In this document: one piece after another, positions 8,660-19,290 of the stretch | How the letters are laid out: the number at the start of each line of letters is the position of its first letter | How positions within the stretch are numbered: position 1 is the stretch's first letter | NCBI RefSeq assembly: GCF_001276715.1 | Contig: NZ_LIUQ01000022.1 | Span: 1 to 64,000 of the forward strand | Reading direction: 5' to 3' | Source of the DNA: Planktothricoides sp. SR001 | GTDB lineage: Bacteria; Cyanobacteriota; Cyanobacteriia; Cyanobacteriales; Laspinemataceae | Length of the DNA stretch: 64,000 nucleotides | Notes under the pieces: model-generated | What the model saw: the letters and a program-made list of their open reading frames with translations, nothing else | Databases searched by the model: none | What the model was told of the DNA's origin: nothing | Program-made: the position numbers and the translations under genes

Positions 8660-11600
8660 TTAATCGGCTTGAATGGGTAATATAATCGTAAATTCAGCCC
8701 CATTTCCAGGGGAGGAATGACAAATTAGTTGCCCGTGGTGTTTTTCTACGATAATTTGGTGGCTAATTGATAAACCTAATCCTTTGCCGCTGCCCACAGG
8801 TTTGGTAGTAAAAAATGGTTCAAAAATTTTCTCACATAAGGCTTGTGGGATGCCCGGGCCATTATCCCGAATTTTGATGGAAATCGAGTCTCGATCGATT
8901 TGTTCAGTGGCGACCAAAATTGTTGGCATGGTTACTGTCTGGTTTTCGGAGTTAATCTTCTGGTTATTGGTTGGAGATGCGGCTAAACTTAAAGCATAGA
9001 TAGAATTGTCTAGAATATTGAAAAATACTTGATTTAAGTCTCCAGCGTAACACTGGACTAAAGGCAGTTTGCCATATTGCTTAATTAAGTTAATATTATT
9101 TAATCGATGCTGTAAAATCATCAAGGTGCTGTCTAGACCTGTGTGAATGTCAATCCGTTTTATTTCCGCTTCGTCTAACCGAGAAAATGTGCGTAGCCCC
9201 AGGACTACATCACGAATGCGATCGCTCCCGTTTTTCATAGAAGACAAAATTTTGGTCAAGTCTTCACTTAAATATTCCAGGTCAATATCTTCGATTTTTG
9301 CTTCAATTTCCGGTGGAACTTTGGGGAACTTGGTTTGATAAAGGTCTAAAAGTTCTAACAAGTCTTGGATGTAATCATTGGCTGGGTCTAAATTAGCGGC
9401 AATGAAATTAATGGGATTATTAATTTCGTGAGCAATTCCGGCCACCATTTGACCGAGAGAAGACATTTTTTCTGTCTGAATGAGTTGAGCTTCAGTTTTT
9501 TGCAGTTGCTTCAAAGTGGCTTGTAACTCCTGGGTTCTCTGCTCGACTTTTTGTTCTAAGTTATTGTTATAATCTTCTAACTGCTGATTGGCATTGGCTA
9601 AATTGCTATAGAGGCGAGCATTTTCTAAGGAAATCGCGGCTTGAGATGATAACAATTGTAAAACTTCTAGGCGATCGCTGGTAAAAGCCCCGGTGGTTAG
9701 GTTGTTTTCTAAGTAAAGTAAACCGATCGCCTGTCCTCTGGCACTAATCGGAATACATAATACAGACTTGGGTTGGTGCTTGAGAATATAGGTATCATTG
9801 GCAAGTATTTCTTCATCAATGGCATTATTGACCACCAAACTTTGCTGCGTTCTTTGCACATAATTTAAGGCTGACATTGGTACAGTGTCACTCATTTCTT
9901 TTGGGCAAGACTGCAACACCCTGATGCGATCGCCATCCACTTCCCCCATAACGGCGATCGTCAAGTTATTGTTGTCATTGAGCATGAGAACCCCTTTTTG
10001 AGCGCCACTATTTTGTAAAAGAATTGTCATCAATTTTTCCAGCAAATTACTCAGGACAATTTCACTGGATATCGCCTGGGCTGCTTTCATCACCGTGGGT
10101 AAATCTAGCAGATTTAAACCTGTAGGCGCTGTGGTTCTGGTGCGAGTGATTTCAGCGCTTTGACTGGGGGAGATAGCAATTTGTCCCAGTATTTCTGGAT
10201 ATTGAGTTTCCAGTTGTTTAACTTTGGCGATCGCCCCCCAGCGAAGATAACCTTGATGGGCTTCGGTTATATAAAAACGTCCCATATTTTCCCGACCGCG
10301 AGACAGATGAAATTCCCCGGCTAGTTCATTAGCGAGGGCTTCTTCTTGGACATAACCTTGCTGACGGGCTCCAGCGATCGCCTTTTCATAATGAGCGATC
10401 GCCTGAGTATCTCTCCCCCGGAATTTAGCCCTTTCTGCCTCCACTAAATCATACTTATGCTGAAAATTTTCCGGGCAATGTGCAGCCCACAACTTCATTT
10501 GTTTTTGATTGGCTGATATGGTTTTCAAATAGCGTTGTTTGCTCGGTACATCAATCCGCTTTAAATTAGCCAACAGTGCCAAAGAATAGTAAAAATTGTG
10601 AGCATAGTATTGAAACAATCCTACCCCACCTTTTTTATATTTATCGGTTAATTCGCCAAATTTAGCCGCTGGCTCATAAATTTTAAATAAATAAGCCAGT
10701 ATGGTTTTATAATGATTAAATATTAGCAATAAACTAATGTTATTTTCTCGCTCAAATACCTGAACAATTTCGGCTTCTTTATGGCTTGATTCGCCTAAAC
10801 AAAACGGTGATTCTGAAGCATGAATTAAATTAAACACCATTTGATAAGATAACTGGCCATAAGAACCATGAAACTCTAGCTTATATTTTTTAATTAATTC
10901 TAAGTAATGCTTTTGTTGGATGATTAATAAATTGAGCGTATGGCCGCTAAAAAACATATAATTTGTGTGATGGACAATGCAATAAAAGCCATATTCTAAA
11001 TCTCCGTCATTCATGCCAATTTCCCAGGCTTTAAACAACGGTGCTATAGTTTCTTTAAGATGCACATGAACGGGAAGTATCAAGGCATAAATAATGTCCA
11101 TCACTTTACAGCGAATTTTCGACTGAGAATCCTGGTATCGCTCCATCACAGCGAGGGATACCCGAGCAAATTCATAAGCTTTTTCCAGTTGCCCGTAAAA
11201 TCCCGACAATATCATGGCATAACCGACATAAGCATAAGTCGCTAATGGTGAATTACCGTTAACAACACAAAGCTTAACCATTGTCAAAATCGCTAACTCT
11301 AAGAGCAAAGAATTCACATGAAAAGCTGCTCCAGTAACACTTTGGAGAATTCTTATGGCTGCTAACTGATAAGGATCGGTCATTTCTGGCAAGTTGATTA
11401 AATCAGAAGTTGCCGGAAGTCTACTGGATAATTCTTGCTTTAGCGACCGAATCTCTTTTAAAATCTGTGATTTACTATTGGGAAATTGAATTTTTAATTG
11501 AGCCAAAATATCCTCAGCAGTTTCTAGGGCTTTTTGTTCCTGAGACTGATTCACATAGAACTGCATTTTTACTTCATAAATCGGAATGATATCTAAAATT

Positions 11601-14173
11601 GACTTAGCTTCCGCGATCGCTACTGCCGCTAAAAAATTTCCTCGCTCTGGATTCGCACTTAAGTATTCGATTTCCCCCGCTTGCACATAAAGATTTAAAG
11701 TTAAATCGTAATACCGATCCCAGCTATCTGCTTCTAATAAATTTAAGCCAATATTTAAATAGTTCAAAGCCGCTTTATATGCCGTGGCTGACTTAGCCTT
11801 TTTAGCCGCCATGATATTTAAAGCAGCTAACTCGTATTTTTCTGATGAATTTTCTATTAAGTCAATGGCCAAATTTAGTTGAGTGACTAAAAGAAAAATC
11901 TGATTTTTTTGCGTCTCAGGAGGTAAATTTTCCAGCAGCAAACGACCGATTTTTAAATGAGTGAGTTGTTTTTCCGATTCAGGAATCAGAGAATAAGCGG
12001 CTTGCTGTACTCGGTCATGTAAAAATTTGTAATCAATGTTTAAGCTATTTTGGCGATCGCCCAGGATTGTTTCTCGATAATTTTCTGCCCACTGGTGCTC
12101 TGGAATTAACGGACTATCACTGTCTAAAAGCATGGTAATTTTATATGCATCACTCAAAGGCAGGACTAGCCCCAACTCCAGCGCATTCCACAGCTTTAAA
12201 GCGGTTTCAGTGGTTGATTGCTCATTGACAATGGCCAGAATATCTAAATTAAACTGGTTGCCAATACAAGCCGCAAACTTTAAAACTTTTTGGGTATCTT
12301 CGGGCAGTTTACTTAAGTTACGGGCAATCAGTTGGACGACATTATAATCGGTAATGCCAATCCCTTGAATTTTCGCAATATCCCACTGCCATTTGGCTAA
12401 GGTTAAGTCATAATTTAATAATTTTTCTGTCGCGAGAGTTTTCAATATTTGAGTTAAAAAGAAAGGATTTCCTTGGGTTTTATTCTCAATCAGTAATGCC
12501 AACTGACAAATATGGTGATTTTCTGGATCGGCCTTGAGGGTATCCGCAATCAATTCGCGAATATGCTGATGAGATAAGGGTTTTAATTCAATATTATGAA
12601 TGAATGTTCCAGAAGCCTTGATGGTTTCCAAGGTTTGCATAGTTAAATGCGTGGGACTGACTTCATTTTCTCGATAAGCCCCAATCACAAATAGATATTG
12701 ATGGTCTGGGTCAGTCATCAAAAATTCGAGTAATTTTAAAGTAGCGGGGTCTGCCCATTGTAAATCATCTAAAAAAATCACCAAAGGGTGTTCGGATTGA
12801 CAAAATACATTAATAAATTCTCGAAAAACCCGATGAAATCGATTTTGCGCTTCATAAATACCCAATTGAGGGACGGGAGGTTGTTCCCCTAAAATGAGTT
12901 CGAGTTCGGGAATGACATCAATAATGACTTGAGCATTTTGCTTGAGACTACCTAAGATTTTTTGTTGCCAATTCTTCAGATTTTGCGAAGGTTCCGTTAA
13001 CAGTTGTCGAATTAATTTTTGAAAAGCTTGAATAATTGCTGCATAAGGAATGTTGCTGTCGTATTGATCGAATTTACCGGCGATAAAATAGCCTCTGGTT
13101 TTGACGATGGGTTTATGAATTTCATAAACTACTGAGGTTTTACCGACCCCAGAATACCCACTCACAAGCATTATTTCGCTGGTCCGTTTGCTGACTCGTT
13201 CAAATGCATCTAATAGAGTCTGAACTTCTGCTTCTCTTCCGTATAGTTTTTGCGGGATGAGGAGGACGCTGGCTCGATCGCGCATTCCTGGGGGGAACGA
13301 ATTAATCATCCCGGTAGTTTGTAACTCAGATAAACAAGTTTCTAAATCCGCTTGCAGTCCCGCTGCGGTTTGATATCTATCTTCTGCGGTTTTACTTAAA
13401 AGTTTCAGTATAATCGCCGCAATAGTGGCATCAAGTTCGGGTCGATGTTGCTGTGGAGAAATCGCTTCAACGGCTAAATGGCAGTGAACCATTTCCATCG
13501 GATCCGTGGTGTTAAAAGGCAATTTACCTGTGAATAGTTGATAAAATGTCACCCCCAAAGAATAGAAATCCGTGCGATAATCTAAAAAACGATTCATTCT
13601 GCCCGTTTGTTCTGGGGACATATACGCCAGAGTGCCTTCTAATAAATTGCCATTAGTCAAGTCAGTGTTTTCTCGATCTAGGCGTGAGGCTATACTAAAG
13701 TCTGTGAGTTTGACTTCTTTATTGTCCGGGTTAATAATAATGTTAGACGGGTTAATATCTTTATGAATAATCCGGGCTTGATGTAGCTGTCCGACAATTT
13801 TAACCAGGGCGATCGCAATTTCTAACCCTTGCTGAATTGTCACCGATTGATTAGCGATCCATTCTTGCAAGGATTGTCCGCCAAAATCCTCTAAAATTAA
13901 CGCATAACTATTTTGGTAGCGTTTCAGTTCATAGGCTTGAACAATTCCGGGAATATTCACGGAATGCATCAAGGTATATTCTTGTTTGAGTCGGGTAATT
14001 TCTTCTAAAGTGGGATTGCTAGAGGCTAATGTTTTAATAATCACCGGGATTTGACTGCTTTGTTCACTGCTTTGTTGACTGATTTGTTGAATTCCTCGAT
14101 AAATGAGATTTTTTTCGTTGGCGCTAATGGCCTCGGTAATCTGATATCCACTTAAAGAAATCATCATCGTCAA
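8660..14173 (-). CDS. Trifunctional Ser/Thr kinase, AAA ATPase and sensor histidine kinase
   Basis: An 1837-residue cytoplasmic sensor. Residues 7-285 are a protein kinase fold with the catalytic loop [11 protein letters not shown] (137 on) and DFS at 158-160 in place of DFG. From about 300 to 600 there is an AAA_16-type ATPase with Walker [10 protein letters not shown] (339-347) and Walker [14 protein letters not shown] long helical, TPR-like region follows to about 1300. Then come a GAF domain (about 1350-1510), a coiled coil, a phospho-acceptor helix with the H-box [10 protein letters not shown] near residue 1580, and a HATPase domain with DNGPGIP and [10 protein letters not shown]. Proteins of this build are common in filamentous cyanobacteria. 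No response regulator is adjacent. It is divergent from the tandem Ser/Thr kinases at 14.4-18.3 kb. Ligand and targets are unknown. Confidence 0.93.
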   Translation of the reverse strand: MTMMISLSGYQITEAISANEKNLIYRGIQQISQQSSEQSSQIPVIIKTLASSNPTLEEITRLKQEYTLMHSVNIPGIVQAYELKRYQNSYALILEDFGGQSLQEWIANQSVTIQQGLEIAIALVKIVGQLHQARIIHKDINPSNIIINPDNKEVKLTDFSIASRLDRENTDLTNGNLLEGTLAYMSPEQTGRMNRFLDYRTDFYSLGVTFYQLFTGKLPFNTTDPMEMVHCHLAVEAISPQQHRPELDATIAAIILKLLSKTAEDRYQTAAGLQADLETCLSELQTTGMINSFPPGMRDRASVLLIPQKLYGREAEVQTLLDAFERVSKRTSEIMLVSGYSGVGKTSVVYEIHKPIVKTRGYFIAGKFDQYDSNIPYAAIIQAFQKLIRQLLTEPSQNLKNWQQKILGSLKQNAQVIIDVIPELELILGEQPPVPQLGIYEAQNRFHRVFREFINVFCQSEHPLVIFLDDLQWADPATLKLLEFLMTDPDHQYLFVIGAYRENEVSPTHLTMQTLETIKASGTFIHNIELKPLSHQHIRELIADTLKADPENHHICQLALLIENKTQGNPFFLTQILKTLATEKLLNYDLTLAKWQWDIAKIQGIGITDYNVVQLIARNLSKLPEDTQKVLKFAACIGNQFNLDILAIVNEQSTTETALKLWNALELGLVLPLSDAYKITMLLDSDSPLIPEHQWAENYRETILGDRQNSLNIDYKFLHDRVQQAAYSLIPESEKQLTHLKIGRLLLENLPPETQKNQIFLLVTQLNLAIDLIENSSEKYELAALNIMAAKKAKSATAYKAALNYLNIGLNLLEADSWDRYYDLTLNLYVQAGEIEYLSANPERGNFLAAVAIAEAKSILDIIPIYEVKMQFYVNQSQEQKALETAEDILAQLKIQFPNSKSQILKEIRSLKQELSSRLPATSDLINLPEMTDPYQLAAIRILQSVTGAAFHVNSLLLELAILTMVKLCVVNGNSPLATYAYVGYAMILSGFYGQLEKAYEFARVSLAVMERYQDSQSKIRCKVMDIIYALILPVHVHLKETIAPLFKAWEIGMNDGDLEYGFYCIVHHTNYMFFSGHTLNLLIIQQKHYLELIKKYKLEFHGSYGQLSYQMVFNLIHASESPFCLGESSHKEAEIVQVFERENNISLLLIFNHYKTILAYLFKIYEPAAKFGELTDKYKKGGVGLFQYYAHNFYYSLALLANLKRIDVPSKQRYLKTISANQKQMKLWAAHCPENFQHKYDLVEAERAKFRGRDTQAIAHYEKAIAGARQQGYVQEEALANELAGEFHLSRGRENMGRFYITEAHQGYLRWGAIAKVKQLETQYPEILGQIAISPSQSAEITRTRTTAPTGLNLLDLPTVMKAAQAISSEIVLSNLLEKLMTILLQNSGAQKGVLMLNDNNNLTIAVMGEVDGDRIRVLQSCPKEMSDTVPMSALNYVQRTQQSLVVNNAIDEEILANDTYILKHQPKSVLCIPISARGQAIGLLYLENNLTTGAFTSDRLEVLQLLSSQAAISLENARLYSNLANANQQLEDYNNNLEQKVEQRTQELQATLKQLQKTEAQLIQTEKMSSLGQMVAGIAHEINNPINFIAANLDPANDYIQDLLELLDLYQTKFPKVPPEIEAKIEDIDLEYLSEDLTKILSSMKNGSDRIRDVVLGLRTFSRLDEAEIKRIDIHTGLDSTLMILQHRLNNINLIKQYGKLPLVQCYAGDLNQVFFNILDNSIYALSLAASPTNNQKINSENQTVTMPTILVATEQIDRDSISIKIRDNGPGIPQALCEKIFEPFFTTKPVGSGKGLGLSISHQIIVEKHHGQLICHSSPGNGAEFTIILPIQAD

Positions 14174-14331
14174 CTCCTGTGAATTGGGGCTAATATTGAG
14201 GCTAAGAATTTGTCATCAGGGTAATTTTAGGTTAAATTATGAAATCCAACCACTTTCAGGCAGTTACTAAGTTATAATACCTTGTATCCTTAAACCATGT
14301 TCCATTAGTAAAAAATCTTAATAATTGATCC

Positions 14332-14418
14332 AATCAACAATCAACAATCAAAGAATCCCTACCCAACAATCAAAGAATCCCTACCCAACAATCAACAATC
14401 AACAATCAACCAACAATA
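14332..14418. repeat. AACAATC heptad repeat with AAAGAATCCCTACCC insert
   Basis: A short tandem repeat of AACAATC units with two copies of CAAAGAATCCCTACCCAACA. The same composite string occurs in both orientations at 40.87-40.98 kb. It forms the 5' leader of the kinase gene at 14424 and happens to stay open in frame, which gives a false N-terminal extension rich in NNQ. Confidence 0.85.
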
Positions 14419-14423
14419 AAATT

Positions 14424-16256
14424 ATGGCAGAATTTCCTGATTTTAGCAAATACGGCTATCAAATAAAGCGCGAATTGGGTCGGAATGTGGCCGGAGGGCG
14501 GATTACCTATTTGGCCAACCAGATTTTAACCCAGAATTTATCAACTATTCAAGACAATTCAGAAAACTGGGTAGTGATTAAGCAATTTCAGTTTGCCACA
14601 ACGAGCGCCAATTGGTCAGATTTTAAAGCCCATGAGCGAGAAATTAAAGTTTTGCAAAGCCTCGATCATCCAGGAATTCCTAAATATTTGGATTCTTTCG
14701 AGACGCCCACGGGTTTTTGTATGGTGCAGGAATATAAAGAAGCAAATTCTCTGGGGATATTACGCAGTTTTGAGCCAGAACAGATTAAACAAATTGCCCT
14801 AGACTTGTTAGTAATTTTAGTTTATTTACAAAGTTTAAACCCGTTGGTGATTCATCGGGATATCAAACCAGAAAATATTTTAGTGGCGGAAGATGCGGCA
14901 GGTTCATTAAAGGTTTATCTGGTTGATTTTGGCTTTGCTCAAATGGGCGGAGGCGAAGTGGCGATGAGTAGTATGGTGAAAGGTACTCTGGGCTTTATGG
15001 CACCGGAACAGTTGTTTAATCGCACCTTAACTCCCGCATCGGATCTTTATGGTTTGGGGGCGTCTTTAATTTGTTTGCTGACGGCAACTAAATCGATGGA
15101 AGTGGGTAAGTTATTGGATGAAAACTATCATTTTGAATTTAGAGAATTGCTGCCTAAATTGAGTCGGCGTTGGATTTCTTGGCTGGAAAAAATGGTCGAG
15201 CCAGATCCGAAAAATCGCTATGGAAATGCGGCGGAAGCTTTGGCGGCATTGCAACCAATTTATGTTAACCGAACCCCAGAGGTTAAGCTGAGTCCGTCTC
15301 CCATTGAGTTAGCCGCGTCCAAGGTTGGGGAAATGTTGCGGGTGCAGGTGCTAATAAAAAATTATGTGCCAGAAACCTTGCTGACGGGATGCTGGGAGGT
15401 GGCACCGCATCCGAACGATCCCCCCCAGCCCCCCTTATTAAAGGGGGAGAATGATCCCCCCCAGCCCCCCTTAAAAAAGGGGGAGAATGATCTCCCCCAG
15501 CCCCCTTTATTAAGTCATTCTTGGATTAGTTTTAGTCCGTCAAAATTTGCAGATAATCGCGTGGTTTGTGAGATTTTGATTAATACGCGCAAGCTGAGAA
15601 CGGGTCAGGTTTACGATCGCCAATTGTTGTTACATACGAATGGGGTGCCGGAAACTCAGACGGTCAGCTTGACGGTGCAGACGGCGCCAGTGCCGATCGC
15701 GGTGCGAAAATTGCCTCGTCGGTTTTTGGGATTACTGTTTTTGGTGGCTGCCGGTGGTTCTGTGGTGGCTTTGGAGTCCATGATGACTTTGGTGACGGTG
15801 GCGATCGCGGGTTTTGTGACTTGGGCGGGTCTTTCGCGGATTTTGGGCAGTCGAAACCATTGGCTGAAAGTGCTTGTAGCTTTTTTGACTACAATGGTGG
15901 TGGCGGGAATTGCCGGATTTGGGATTGGGGTTGCACTTGGGGCGACTGCGACCGGGTTGTGGACAACGGCGATCGCTGCTGCGGTGACGGTGGCAACAGC
16001 GGCAACCTTGCTGGCAACTGCCACGGGAGTGCGAAAAAATTTCGGTACTGGGTGGGCGATCGCCCTTTGTTTGCTCACAGCAATTTGCGGCATTACTTTC
16101 GGTCTGGGTTTAAAATTACAATTACTAGCCTCTCCCTGGCTGTTAGCACTTGCCACCACTGCCCCGGTGCTCGCTTTAATTCTAATTTTGCCCGCGAGCG
16201 ATCGGCGACGCCTTGCCAAATATCGGCAATCGGAGCAACATTTAATTGAATCTTAG
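14424..16256 (+). CDS. Membrane-anchored Ser/Thr protein kinase
   Basis: About 610 residues starting at MAEFPDFSKYGY. This start was chosen because everything upstream in frame is translated heptad repeat, and because the tandem paralogue starts at the same point (MNFPDFSQKGY). The N-terminal kinase domain has a Lys in VVIKQFQF, the catalytic loop HRDIKPENIL, DFGFAQ and the APE-like MAPEQLF. A beta-rich linker of about 150 residues follows, then four or more hydrophobic segments at the C-terminus, so the kinase faces the cytoplasm. The linker contains three units of the 36-bp hairpin repeat translated as NDPPQPPLLKGE. It probably forms a transcription unit with the paralogue 89 bp downstream. 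Substrate unknown. Confidence 0.92.
   Translation: MAEFPDFSKYGYQIKRELGRNVAGGRITYLANQILTQNLSTIQDNSENWVVIKQFQFATTSANWSDFKAHEREIKVLQSLDHPGIPKYLDSFETPTGFCMVQEYKEANSLGILRSFEPEQIKQIALDLLVILVYLQSLNPLVIHRDIKPENILVAEDAAGSLKVYLVDFGFAQMGGGEVAMSSMVKGTLGFMAPEQLFNRTLTPASDLYGLGASLICLLTATKSMEVGKLLDENYHFEFRELLPKLSRRWISWLEKMVEPDPKNRYGNAAEALAALQPIYVNRTPEVKLSPSPIELAASKVGEMLRVQVLIKNYVPETLLTGCWEVAPHPNDPPQPPLLKGENDPPQPPLKKGENDLPQPPLLSHSWISFSPSKFADNRVVCEILINTRKLRTGQVYDRQLLLHTNGVPETQTVSLTVQTAPVPIAVRKLPRRFLGLLFLVAAGGSVVALESMMTLVTVAIAGFVTWAGLSRILGSRNHWLKVLVAFLTTMVVAGIAGFGIGVALGATATGLWTTAIAAAVTVATAATLLATATGVRKNFGTGWAIALCLLTAICGITFGLGLKLQLLASPWLLALATTAPVLALILILPASDRRRLAKYRQSEQHLIES
15417..15513 (+). repeat. 36-bp hairpin repeat inside the kinase coding sequence
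   Basis: Three units start at 15417, 15453 and 15489, with an exact 36-bp period. Each has complementary CCCCCC and GGGGGAG arms around TTATTAA or TTAAAAA. They read in frame as NDPPQPPLLKGE repeats. The paralogue at 16346 has only six residues at this point, so about 75 bp are extra here. The same C-run/G-run hairpin also occurs at 56094-56126 in an intergenic region. Confidence 0.85.
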
Positions 16257-16345
16257 TTATTTGTTATTTCTTATTTATTATGCATTTATTATGCAAATCT
16301 GCAAATAACAAATAAAGAATAACCCAAATATACAAGCTATTCATA

Positions 16346-18295
16346 ATGAACTTCCCTGATTTTTCCCAAAAAGGCTACCACATTATCGAAGAACTAGGCC
16401 ATAATCATGCCGGTGGTCGAGTCACCTATTTAGCATCAACTTTAGCATCAACTGATACTGAAGAAAAAGTCGTCATCAAAGAATTTCAATTTGCTAAAAA
16501 TGCTGTAAATTCTTGGGCTGACTATGACGCTTACCAAAGAGAAATAGAAGTATTGCAGGGATTAAATCATCCGGGTATTCCTCGGTATTTAGACTCTTTT
16601 GAAACCGCCCAAGGTTTTTGTTTAGTGCAAGAATATAAGAATGCCCAACCTTTATCGCTTGAGAATGCTTGGGTAGCCAAAGATATTAAAAAAATTGCGA
16701 TCGCTATCTTAGAAATATTAGCCTATTTGCAAAATAGAATACCTCCGGTATTTCATCGGGATATCAAGCCAGAAAATATCCTAGTAGATGGGGAACTAAA
16801 TGTTTATTTAGTCGATTTTGGGTTTGCCCATATTGGTCAGGGAGAAGTGGCCATGAGTAGCATGGTTAAGGGCACCTTGGGCTTTATGCCACCGGAACAG
16901 TTATTTAACCAAGAATTGACCCTGGGGTCAGACCTTTATGGAGTCGGGGCAACCCTGATTTGTTTGTTAACTAAGACCAAATCTGTGGATATTGGCAATT
17001 TAATTGATGCTTACTATCGGATTAATTTTAAATCTAAAATTAAATCTAAAATTCGGCGGATTAATCCAGATTTAATTAACTGGCTAGAAAAAATGGTGGA
17101 TCCGAAACCGAAAGAGCGTTTTCCTGATGCTAATACTGCCTTAGAAGCCCTGAAGCCCCTAGAAGTGCGGCCAACGCCAAAAGTTAATTGTAGTGTTCAA
17201 ATTGTTGAAGTCACCGCTCGTGAATTTTCAGAGCAATTGAACTCTCAGATCGTGATTCAGAATCCGATTCGGGGGACGATGCTCACGGGTCGATTACAAA
17301 TCGCGCCCCATCCTAACGACCCAAAAGTAAAGCCCCCCGGTCATGCTTGGATTCACATCAGTCCTCGTCATTTTAAACAGAATCAAGTTGAGTGTAATCT
17401 TACCATATCTACGAAAAAATTACAAGCAGATTCAACTTATGAACGAGAAATTTTATTAATCACTAATGCTAGTAATGAACCATACCGAATTCCCCTGAGA
17501 GTGAATACGGCGTCATTGCCCAAACAAAGTCAGCTACCCTACGGCCATATCGCCACATTATTTGGCTTGAGTTTTCTTTTCTGTGGGCGAAGTTTCTTGG
17601 ATCTGTTCGGGGCTATGATATTTTATGGAATTTTTCGTACTTCTGGCTTTTTATTGGTATTAATTATGATGGTATGGCTGACCCTGGAACAAAGATTAAG
17701 TCAAGAAAGACAGGGGAGAAAAATTGGTGCATTGACCGGATTAGTAATGGCCGCCGCGATCGCCTTGGTGACAGGTAATCTTGCTTTGAATAACCTTAAT
17801 CAAGGTATGGTAATGATGGTATTGGCAGGTTATTTGGGTGCTAATTCCGGGGCAATTACAGAAATAGTTAGTTGGCGGTTTAACCAAACTCCAGCCCCGA
17901 AAATCGCCAAGGTATTAGCTGGGGCGATCGCCGGTACAATGGCGGCACTTACTGTGTTTTTCTCTGACATAAAACATGACACATATTACATTCCAGTAGA
18001 TATCGGAATTCCACTCTGGTTAATTCTGGGAATGTTGGTGAGCGCGTTTGCGGGGATAGTGGTGTGTGATTTGCTCCTAGACGACTTTACTCCTCCCTGG
18101 TCTGTGATTTTTTCTTTGTTAACTATTGGTCTGGGAATAACACTGGGTATGGTCTTCCTCTGGGGCTGGTGGTCGATGTTATTTTCGGCAATCATTATCG
18201 CCGTTTGTTTGGGTAAAATGATTTCTCCCACCACTAAGCGATCGCGCTTAATTAGAACCTATCAAAAAAATATATTGCAGTTGATTAAACCCTAG
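16346..18295 (+). CDS. Membrane-anchored Ser/Thr protein kinase (tandem paralogue)
   Basis: A 649-residue protein closely related throughout to the kinase just upstream. It has the catalytic loop HRDIKPENIL, DFGFAHIGQGEVAMSSMVKG activation segment and MPPEQLF. A beta-rich linker with GRLQIAPHPNDP is followed by about six hydrophobic segments over the last 230 residues. It starts at an ATG 89 bp after the paralogue's stop. The pair looks like a recent tandem duplication: motifs and linker match, while the membrane domains have diverged more. Its linker lacks the hairpin repeat insertion. It probably phosphorylates proteins in response to a membrane signal; nothing adjacent names a target. Confidence 0.92.
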   Translation: MNFPDFSQKGYHIIEELGHNHAGGRVTYLASTLASTDTEEKVVIKEFQFAKNAVNSWADYDAYQREIEVLQGLNHPGIPRYLDSFETAQGFCLVQEYKNAQPLSLENAWVAKDIKKIAIAILEILAYLQNRIPPVFHRDIKPENILVDGELNVYLVDFGFAHIGQGEVAMSSMVKGTLGFMPPEQLFNQELTLGSDLYGVGATLICLLTKTKSVDIGNLIDAYYRINFKSKIKSKIRRINPDLINWLEKMVDPKPKERFPDANTALEALKPLEVRPTPKVNCSVQIVEVTAREFSEQLNSQIVIQNPIRGTMLTGRLQIAPHPNDPKVKPPGHAWIHISPRHFKQNQVECNLTISTKKLQADSTYEREILLITNASNEPYRIPLRVNTASLPKQSQLPYGHIATLFGLSFLFCGRSFLDLFGAMIFYGIFRTSGFLLVLIMMVWLTLEQRLSQERQGRKIGALTGLVMAAAIALVTGNLALNNLNQGMVMMVLAGYLGANSGAITEIVSWRFNQTPAPKIAKVLAGAIAGTMAALTVFFSDIKHDTYYIPVDIGIPLWLILGMLVSAFAGIVVCDLLLDDFTPPWSVIFSLLTIGLGITLGMVFLWGWWSMLFSAIIIAVCLGKMISPTTKRSRLIRTYQKNILQLIKP

Positions 18296-18382
18296 GGTAA
18301 AACCTGATATAATCAATAGTCATTCAAATCTGCCGTCCATAAGTTTATTTCAAATAAAACCCTAGAAGGAGAATTTTGATCT

Positions 18383-19096
18383 ATGAAAAACCGCGCAACT
18401 TTTTGGCTTGTTTTTCCCTTAATGCTTGGCTTATTTGCCTGTTCAAATTCCGGGGAAAGCGATCGCACGGATGCATCAACTTCGCCCCCTCCAGCCGCAG
18501 AAAATCCGGTCAGTAACCCATTACCCGTTCCCACAACTCCCCCGGCAGATATGGCCAATCAGCGATCGGCAACTTCCGGAGCAACTTCCGGGGAATCCGC
18601 AGCAGTGTCCCCGGAAATTCGCCAGCAAATTTTAACGGAACTTTATAGTCAGCAAAAGGCATTAAATCTCTGCGATGGTTTCTTGGATCAAAACTATTCC
18701 CAAACCGAATCACAAGTCTTTGCTTTAGACGCAGAAACTTATTTAGTGCATTTACAATGTAGTTTAGCCGCTTATCAAGCTAGTTTTGAATTTTTGACCT
18801 ATCAGAAAAAAGCATCGGGGGGTGAATTTAAGCCAATGACTCTGACTGTATTTAACGAAAACCCATCGGGAAAACCGACTCAAGAGAATGTGAGAACTGT
18901 AGGGGGAATGCCGACCTATAATCCAGAAACGCGATCGCTGACTATTTTTACCAAATTTAGAGGAGTGGGTGACTGTGGATCTTTGGCCAACTATCAACTA
19001 AAAGACGGTGAATTTCAACTGGTAAAATATCAAGCGAAATTTGCCTGTGATGGCAATGCGATCGACCCAGAAAAATATCCGCAAATTTTTCCGTAA
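18383..19096 (+). CDS. Putative lipoprotein, DUF1176-like
   Basis: A 237-residue exported protein. The signal peptide ends in the lipobox LGLFAC, so Cys20 should be lipidated. A low-complexity Ser/Pro/Ala linker (about 25-75) follows, then a globular domain with Cys pairs and the motif RGVGDCGS and a late ACDG. This pattern resembles DUF1176 proteins, whose function is not known. The start is supported by AAGGAGA 10-16 bases upstream. A repeat element follows the stop. Confidence 0.75.
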   Translation: MKNRATFWLVFPLMLGLFACSNSGESDRTDASTSPPPAAENPVSNPLPVPTTPPADMANQRSATSGATSGESAAVSPEIRQQILTELYSQQKALNLCDGFLDQNYSQTESQVFALDAETYLVHLQCSLAAYQASFEFLTYQKKASGGEFKPMTLTVFNENPSGKPTQENVRTVGGMPTYNPETRSLTIFTKFRGVGDCGSLANYQLKDGEFQLVKYQAKFACDGNAIDPEKYPQIFP

Positions 19097-19142
19097 ATTT
19101 TTCCGTAAAGGCAGATAGTCACGGGATATTTTCGGAAATCAA

Positions 19143-19218
19143 GGGCGGCGTTGCATTCCGGCATATGAATTATTGCGAGAAACCCGGAATTTATTGCGGT
19201 CATGCAACGCCCCTACAA
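19143..19218. repeat. Inverted-repeat element (GGCGTTGCAT ends)
   Basis: GGCGTTGCAT at 19147-19156 is the reverse complement of 19202-19211, and the right end continues into CCCCTACAAAA, as in other TAGGGGCG elements. An AGAAACCCGG fragment lies inside. It is non-coding and sits between two convergent genes. Confidence 0.6.
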
Positions 19219-19290
19219 AATTCGGATAGAAAACGGGGCAAAAATTATCGCCCAAACCCGGTTTCTGGCGTAGCAATTTAAATATCCCAT

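Noticed and set aside
14325-14423. N-terminal extension of the first tandem kinase
   Set aside because: It is translated heptad repeat from a TTG; the paralogue starts at the position matching 14424.
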